Source of the DNA: Marinobacter goseongensis
GTDB taxonomy: Bacteria; Pseudomonadota; Gammaproteobacteria; Pseudomonadales; Oleiphilaceae
DNA length: 64,000 bases
Reading direction: 5' to 3'
NCBI RefSeq assembly: GCF_023156235.1
Contig: NZ_JAKZAI010000009.1
Location: 1 to 64,000 of the forward strand
Positions 59,518 to 64,000 of the stretch are shown one piece after another. The position numbers were made by a program, and so were the translations under genes. Within the stretch, counting starts at the first letter, position 1. Every line of letters starts with the position of its first letter. Below the pieces are notes generated by a model, which saw nothing but the letters and a program-made list of their open reading frames with translations, searched no databases and had not been told where the DNA came from.

Positions 59518-60393
59518 ATGACTATCAAGGCAGCCTTTATCGGGCTTGGTGTTATGGGCTATCCCATGGCTGGCCATCTGGCCCGGGCGGGCATTGATGT
59601 CAGGGTCTGGAACCGTACGTCGGCCAAGGCCGAGGCCTGGGCCGGCGAACACACCGGGCGCGCCTGCAGCTCCATTGCCGAAGCGGTGAGTGACGCGGAT
59701 ATCGTGCTGACCTGTGTCGGCGCAGACAAAGACCTGAAGGCGGTATTCGAGGGCGACGACGGCATTATACGTCACGCGCCAGAGGGCGCCATCCTGGTGG
59801 ACCACACAACCGCCTCGGCCGGCGTTGCCGTCAGACTGGCCGCTGCCGCTGCAAAACGTCGGCAGGGATTTATTGATGCGCCGGTGTCCGGGGGCCAGCA
59901 AGGTGCCGAGAACGGACAGCTCACCATTATGTGCGGCGGTGATCCGCAGGTATTCGAGCAGGCCCGGCCAGTGCTGGAACACTACGCCCGCGCACTCAAC
60001 CTGATGGGGCCCGCCGGCAGTGGGCAGAAAACCAAGATGGTCAATCAGATTGCTATCGCCGGACTGGTGCAGGGCCTGTCCGAGGCGCTGCATTTTGCTG
60101 AACAGGCAGAACTCGATGTGGCCAGAGTGGTCGATGTGATCTCGAAAGGCGCCGCCCAGTCCTGGCAGATGGAAAACCGCTCGGGCACCATGATCGAGGG
60201 CAAATTCGACTACGGATTTGCGGTCGACTGGATGCGAAAGGATCTGGGGATCTGTCTTGAGGAAGCACGCAAGGTGAACGCGTCGTTGCCCGTTACCGCG
60301 CTGGTGGATCAGTTCTACGCCGACGTTCAGTCCATGGGCGGCAACCGCTGGGACACCTCATCACTGATTCAGCGTCTGAGAAAGTTCCGGTAG
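59518..60393 (+). CDS. NAD(P)-dependent beta-hydroxyacid dehydrogenase (GarR/GlxR/MmsB-like)
   Basis: This 291-residue protein has an N-terminal Rossmann domain (FIGLGVMGYPMAGHLARAG) and the substrate motif DAPVSGGQQGAENGQLTIMCGG, with catalytic Lys in GSGQKTKMVNQ. Family members reduce tartronate semialdehyde or oxidise 3-hydroxyisobutyrate; the substrate here cannot be decided. It stands alone between gltA and the convergent topA. Confidence 0.9.
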   Translation: MTIKAAFIGLGVMGYPMAGHLARAGIDVRVWNRTSAKAEAWAGEHTGRACSSIAEAVSDADIVLTCVGADKDLKAVFEGDDGIIRHAPEGAILVDHTTASAGVAVRLAAAAAKRRQGFIDAPVSGGQQGAENGQLTIMCGGDPQVFEQARPVLEHYARALNLMGPAGSGQKTKMVNQIAIAGLVQGLSEALHFAEQAELDVARVVDVISKGAAQSWQMENRSGTMIEGKFDYGFAVDWMRKDLGICLEEARKVNASLPVTALVDQFYADVQSMGGNRWDTSSLIQRLRKFR

Positions 60394-60424
60394 AGATTCC
60401 CGGCACAACGCTGCGACAAAGGTC

Positions 60425-60454
60425 TGCCCCCTCACCCATCACGTTGAAGGGGCA
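60425..60454. terminator. hairpin between convergent genes
   Basis: TGCCCC (60425-60430) and GGGGCA (60449-60454) can pair in the 73-base gap between the dehydrogenase and topA. The stem is short and the loop long, so it is only a possible bidirectional terminator. Confidence 0.3.
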
Positions 60455-60466
60455 ACCGTCACAACC

Positions 60467-63103
60467 TTACTTTTCCTTCGGCTGCCACTTGCCGTTGGCG
60501 TACCAGGCTGACCACCCGGTGGCCTTGCCGTCCTTCTCGGACATCACATACTGCTCCTTGCTCTTCCTGCTGTAACGGATCACGGTAGGATTACCTTCAG
60601 GGTCACGCTCCGGTGCGTCCATCAGGTAATCGTACTTGGGATCAATCTCTTTGCGATGGGGTTTGATTTCCATCACCAGCGGTGGCCGGGTTTCACGGTT
60701 TTTCGGAAACTTGCTGGCCGCCAGGAACAGACCGGATGCACCGTCCCGCAGCACGTAGGTATCGTCCACCTTCTGGCATTGCAGTTCCGGCATCGGAACC
60801 GGGTCCATTTTAGGCGGTGCCGGCTCGCCGCTTTTCAGCAGTTTGCGGGTATTCTTGCACTCGGTGTTGGTGCATCCGAAGTACTTGCCGAAACGACCGG
60901 TTTTCAGCTGCATCTCGGAGCCACACTTGTCGCAATCCAGCGTCGGCCCCTCGTACCCCTTGATACGGAACGTTCCCGTCTCTACCTCGTAGCCGGAGCA
61001 ATCCGGATTGTTACCACAAACATGCAGCTTGCGGCCTTCATCCACCAGGTAACTGTCCATCGCGGTACCGCACTTAACACACCGACGTTTTTTACGCAGC
61101 AGGCGGGTCTCGCCCTCACCTTCCACGTCGTCATCAGCACTGACTACCTCATCTCCCGACACCAGGTTGATGGTGGTTTTGCAACGCTCCTTCGGTGGCA
61201 GCGAATACCCTGAGCAACCCAGGAACACACCGGTGCTGGCCACACGAATCTGCATCGGCCGGCTGCACGTGGGGCACGGGATATCGGTCTCGGTGGGGGT
61301 ATTGGCGCGCATCCCCCCCTCCTCAGTGCTCTCGGCGGTTTCAAGCTGTTTGCGGAAGCGACTGTAAAAATCGTTCAGGACCTTCTTCCATTGCACCTCT
61401 CCCCCGGCGATGTCGTCGAGTTCGTCTTCCATCTTCGCGGTGAAATCGAAGTCCATAAGATTGGGGAACGACTCGGACAACCGCTCGGTGACAATCTCGC
61501 CCATCTTTTCAGCGTAAAAACGACGGTTCTGCAACCGCACGTAGCCTCGGTCCTGAATGGTGGAGATGATCGAGGCGTAGGTTGAGGGGCGGCCAATGCC
61601 CTGCTTTTCCAATTCCTTGACCAGGCTGGCTTCGGTATACCTCGGCGCCGGCTTGGTGAAGTGCTGGGTCGGGTCCAGCTTGGCCAGATCCAGTGCCTCA
61701 TCCACCTTGATGTCCGGCAGCGCCACGTCCTCGTCTTTCTTGGCAGACTGCGGCGCTGCTTTGAGAAAACCGTCGAACTTGATGATGCGACCGCGGGTGC
61801 GCAGTTCGTAATCGCCATTGGCCACCACGATGGACGTGCTCAGGAACTCAGCGTCCGCCATCTGGCAGGCCATGAACTGGCGCCAGATGAGATCGTAGAG
61901 CTTCTCGGCGTCCTTCTCGAGGCCACTGATGTCTGCCGGCCTGCGGCTCACCTCGGTCGGGCGAATGGCCTCGTGGGCCTCCTGAGCGCCTTCCTTGCTG
62001 CCGTATACCCTCGGCTTCTCGGGCAGATAGCGCTCGCCGAACTGTTTCTGGATGAAATCACGGCAGGTGCTGACTGCATCCTGACTCAGGTTGGTCGAGT
62101 CCGTTCGCATATAGGTGATGTAGCCGGCCTCGTAAAGGCGCTGAGCCAGCATCATGGTTTTCTTGACGCTGAAACCCATACGATTGCTGGCAGCCTGCTG
62201 CAGCGTCGAGGTGATAAACGGCGCCGACGGACGCGAGCGAGTGGGTTTGTCTTCCCGCTTGGCAACCCGGAACGAGCCCTCCTTGAGACGCTCAACGTGT
62301 TCGCTGCTCTGCTGCTCATTCACCGGACGGTAGGGCTTGTCCTGATAACGGGTAACCTCGAAGCGGACCGGCTCTTTAGCCTGTTTTGCGCCCAGATCCG
62401 CGTGCAGCTGCCAGAACTCTTCCGGAATGAACTTGCGGATTTCCCGCTCACGCTCGACGATCAGGCGCACCGCCACTGACTGCACACGACCTGCAGACAG
62501 GCCGCGGGCAAGCTTCGCCCACAGCAAAGGTGACACCATGTAACCCACAACACGATCCAGAAAACGTCGTGCCTGCTGGGCATTGACCCGGTTATTGTCG
62601 AGGGCGCCAGGATCTTCGAACGCGGCCTGAATGGCGCGTTTGGTGATTTCGTTGAACACCACACGGCGGTACTTTTCCGGCTCACCGCCGATGGTCTGCT
62701 GCAGGTGCCACGCGATGGCTTCCCCCTCGCGGTCCAAATCCGTCGCGAGGTAAATGTGGTCGGCGGACTTGGCCAGGCGCTTCAGTTCGCTGACCACCTT
62801 CTCCTTGCCTGGCAGAATCTCGTAACGTGCACTCCAGTCCTGATCCGGGTCGACACCCATGCGGGCGACCAGCTGTTCACGAGCTTTGCGCTTTTTGTGA
62901 GCCACCTTTTCTTCGGGGCTCAGTTTGCGCGTCGCCGCCGCCTGTTTCGCGCGCTCTTTGGGATCTGACTGAGAGCCGCTGCCGCTGACCGGAAGATCAC
63001 GAATGTGCCCGACGCTCGACTTTACAATGAAGTCGGACCCCAGGTACTTGTTGATGGTCTTCGCTTTCGCAGGCGACTCGACAATAACGAGACTTTTACC
63101 CAT
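60467..63103 (-). CDS. topA: DNA topoisomerase I
   Basis: This 878-residue protein has a TOPRIM domain with Glu9 and Asp122/Asp124 (TDLDREGE), catalytic Tyr331 (ITYMRTDS) and several C-terminal zinc-ribbon domains ([27 protein letters not shown]). It relaxes negative supercoils. It is convergent with the dehydrogenase gene. The gap to fadA (63104-63351) holds its promoter and the fadA terminator. Confidence 0.97.
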   Translation of the reverse strand: MGKSLVIVESPAKAKTINKYLGSDFIVKSSVGHIRDLPVSGSGSQSDPKERAKQAAATRKLSPEEKVAHKKRKAREQLVARMGVDPDQDWSARYEILPGKEKVVSELKRLAKSADHIYLATDLDREGEAIAWHLQQTIGGEPEKYRRVVFNEITKRAIQAAFEDPGALDNNRVNAQQARRFLDRVVGYMVSPLLWAKLARGLSAGRVQSVAVRLIVEREREIRKFIPEEFWQLHADLGAKQAKEPVRFEVTRYQDKPYRPVNEQQSSEHVERLKEGSFRVAKREDKPTRSRPSAPFITSTLQQAASNRMGFSVKKTMMLAQRLYEAGYITYMRTDSTNLSQDAVSTCRDFIQKQFGERYLPEKPRVYGSKEGAQEAHEAIRPTEVSRRPADISGLEKDAEKLYDLIWRQFMACQMADAEFLSTSIVVANGDYELRTRGRIIKFDGFLKAAPQSAKKDEDVALPDIKVDEALDLAKLDPTQHFTKPAPRYTEASLVKELEKQGIGRPSTYASIISTIQDRGYVRLQNRRFYAEKMGEIVTERLSESFPNLMDFDFTAKMEDELDDIAGGEVQWKKVLNDFYSRFRKQLETAESTEEGGMRANTPTETDIPCPTCSRPMQIRVASTGVFLGCSGYSLPPKERCKTTINLVSGDEVVSADDDVEGEGETRLLRKKRRCVKCGTAMDSYLVDEGRKLHVCGNNPDCSGYEVETGTFRIKGYEGPTLDCDKCGSEMQLKTGRFGKYFGCTNTECKNTRKLLKSGEPAPPKMDPVPMPELQCQKVDDTYVLRDGASGLFLAASKFPKNRETRPPLVMEIKPHRKEIDPKYDYLMDAPERDPEGNPTVIRYSRKSKEQYVMSEKDGKATGWSAWYANGKWQPKEK

Positions 63104-63293
63104 ATCGGAGATCTGTATCCTTGGCGATAATCGGTTAATAATTCAGCAAACCGTAAACTCGCTGTAAAATCAGTCGGCTAGAAAACACACCATAGCCGGA
63201 ACATTGTATAAGTGCATTGTTTTACAGGGTCAACAAATGCAAGACAACCCATTCTTGGTTTTCCGTTCTGCTTTTTTTAAATGAAGCATAAAC

Positions 63294-63323
63294 AGGAAGG
63301 CCCGGCAATTGCCGGGCCTCCTG
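63294..63323 (-). terminator. terminator downstream of fadA
   Basis: GGCCCGGC-AATT-GCCGGGCC (63299-63318) forms a perfect stem 34 bases past the fadA stop on the minus strand, followed by a T-rich stretch. Confidence 0.8.
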
Positions 63324-63351
63324 AAGAACGTTGCCAATTCGGTTTACCGAA

Positions 63352-64000
<649 letters not shown>

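Overview
The window looks like a gammaproteobacterial chromosome, most likely Marinobacter or a close relative. The grounds are the gltA / sdhCDAB-sucAB-lpd-sucCD block, uvrY(gacA)-uvrC-pgsA, smc-zipA-ligA, trpS-scpA-scpB-rluB, and a Pseudomonas-like flgA-flgM-flgN / cheV-cheR flagellar cluster. This assignment comes from gene content and protein character, not from a database search.

Region 1 (about 1-11,250) is accessory DNA. It opens with the end of an IS21-like insertion sequence, followed by a long imperfect inverted repeat. Next comes a cassette of a 49-residue protein, a HicA-like protein and an ankyrin-repeat protein gene that appears broken by a one-base frameshift. An excisionase-like gene and an unusual tyrosine recombinase follow. 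A Phd/YefM-PIN (VapBC-type) toxin-antitoxin pair then runs, with a 5-base gap, into a complete four-gene Wadjet (JetABCD) anti-plasmid SMC system. The island stops next to the 3' end of a tRNA-Cys gene, a classic integration position. tRNA-Gly follows. The tRNA-Leu that commonly completes this Gly-Cys-Leu cluster is not seen.

Region 2 (11,630-23,543) holds a four-gene MlaE/MlaF/MlaD/lipoprotein lipid-transport operon, convergent with pgsA. Then come uvrC and the GacA/UvrY response regulator, small conserved genes (YheU, DUF1330), tRNA-Ser, an isochorismatase-family hydrolase, a bicupin, a flavin reductase, an MFS transporter and cheR.

Region 3 (23,588-30,674) is motility and neighbours: cheV, flgA, flgM (with an excellent sigma-28 promoter) and flgN. 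A stand-alone membrane protein follows whose N-terminus matches both halves of the MshEN cyclic-di-GMP-binding motif. It sits where a PilZ protein is found in Pseudomonas. After it are a periplasmic cyclophilin, mnmC and a CBS-domain protein.

Region 4 (30,671-46,134) carries a large Calx-beta-type lipoprotein, ligA, zipA, smc (one base after a GntR-family regulator), a diguanylate cyclase, rluB, scpB, scpA and trpS. The tryptophanyl-tRNA synthetase has a four-cysteine motif like that of iron-sulfur TrpRS enzymes.

Region 5 (46,321-64,000) is the TCA-cycle block: sucD, sucC, lpd, sucB, sucA, sdhB, sdhA, sdhD and sdhC on the minus strand, with gltA diverging on the plus strand. A beta-hydroxyacid dehydrogenase, topA and the 3' part of fadA, cut by the window edge, complete it. 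The housekeeping SMC-ScpAB condensin and the accessory SMC-like Wadjet complex are both encoded in this window.
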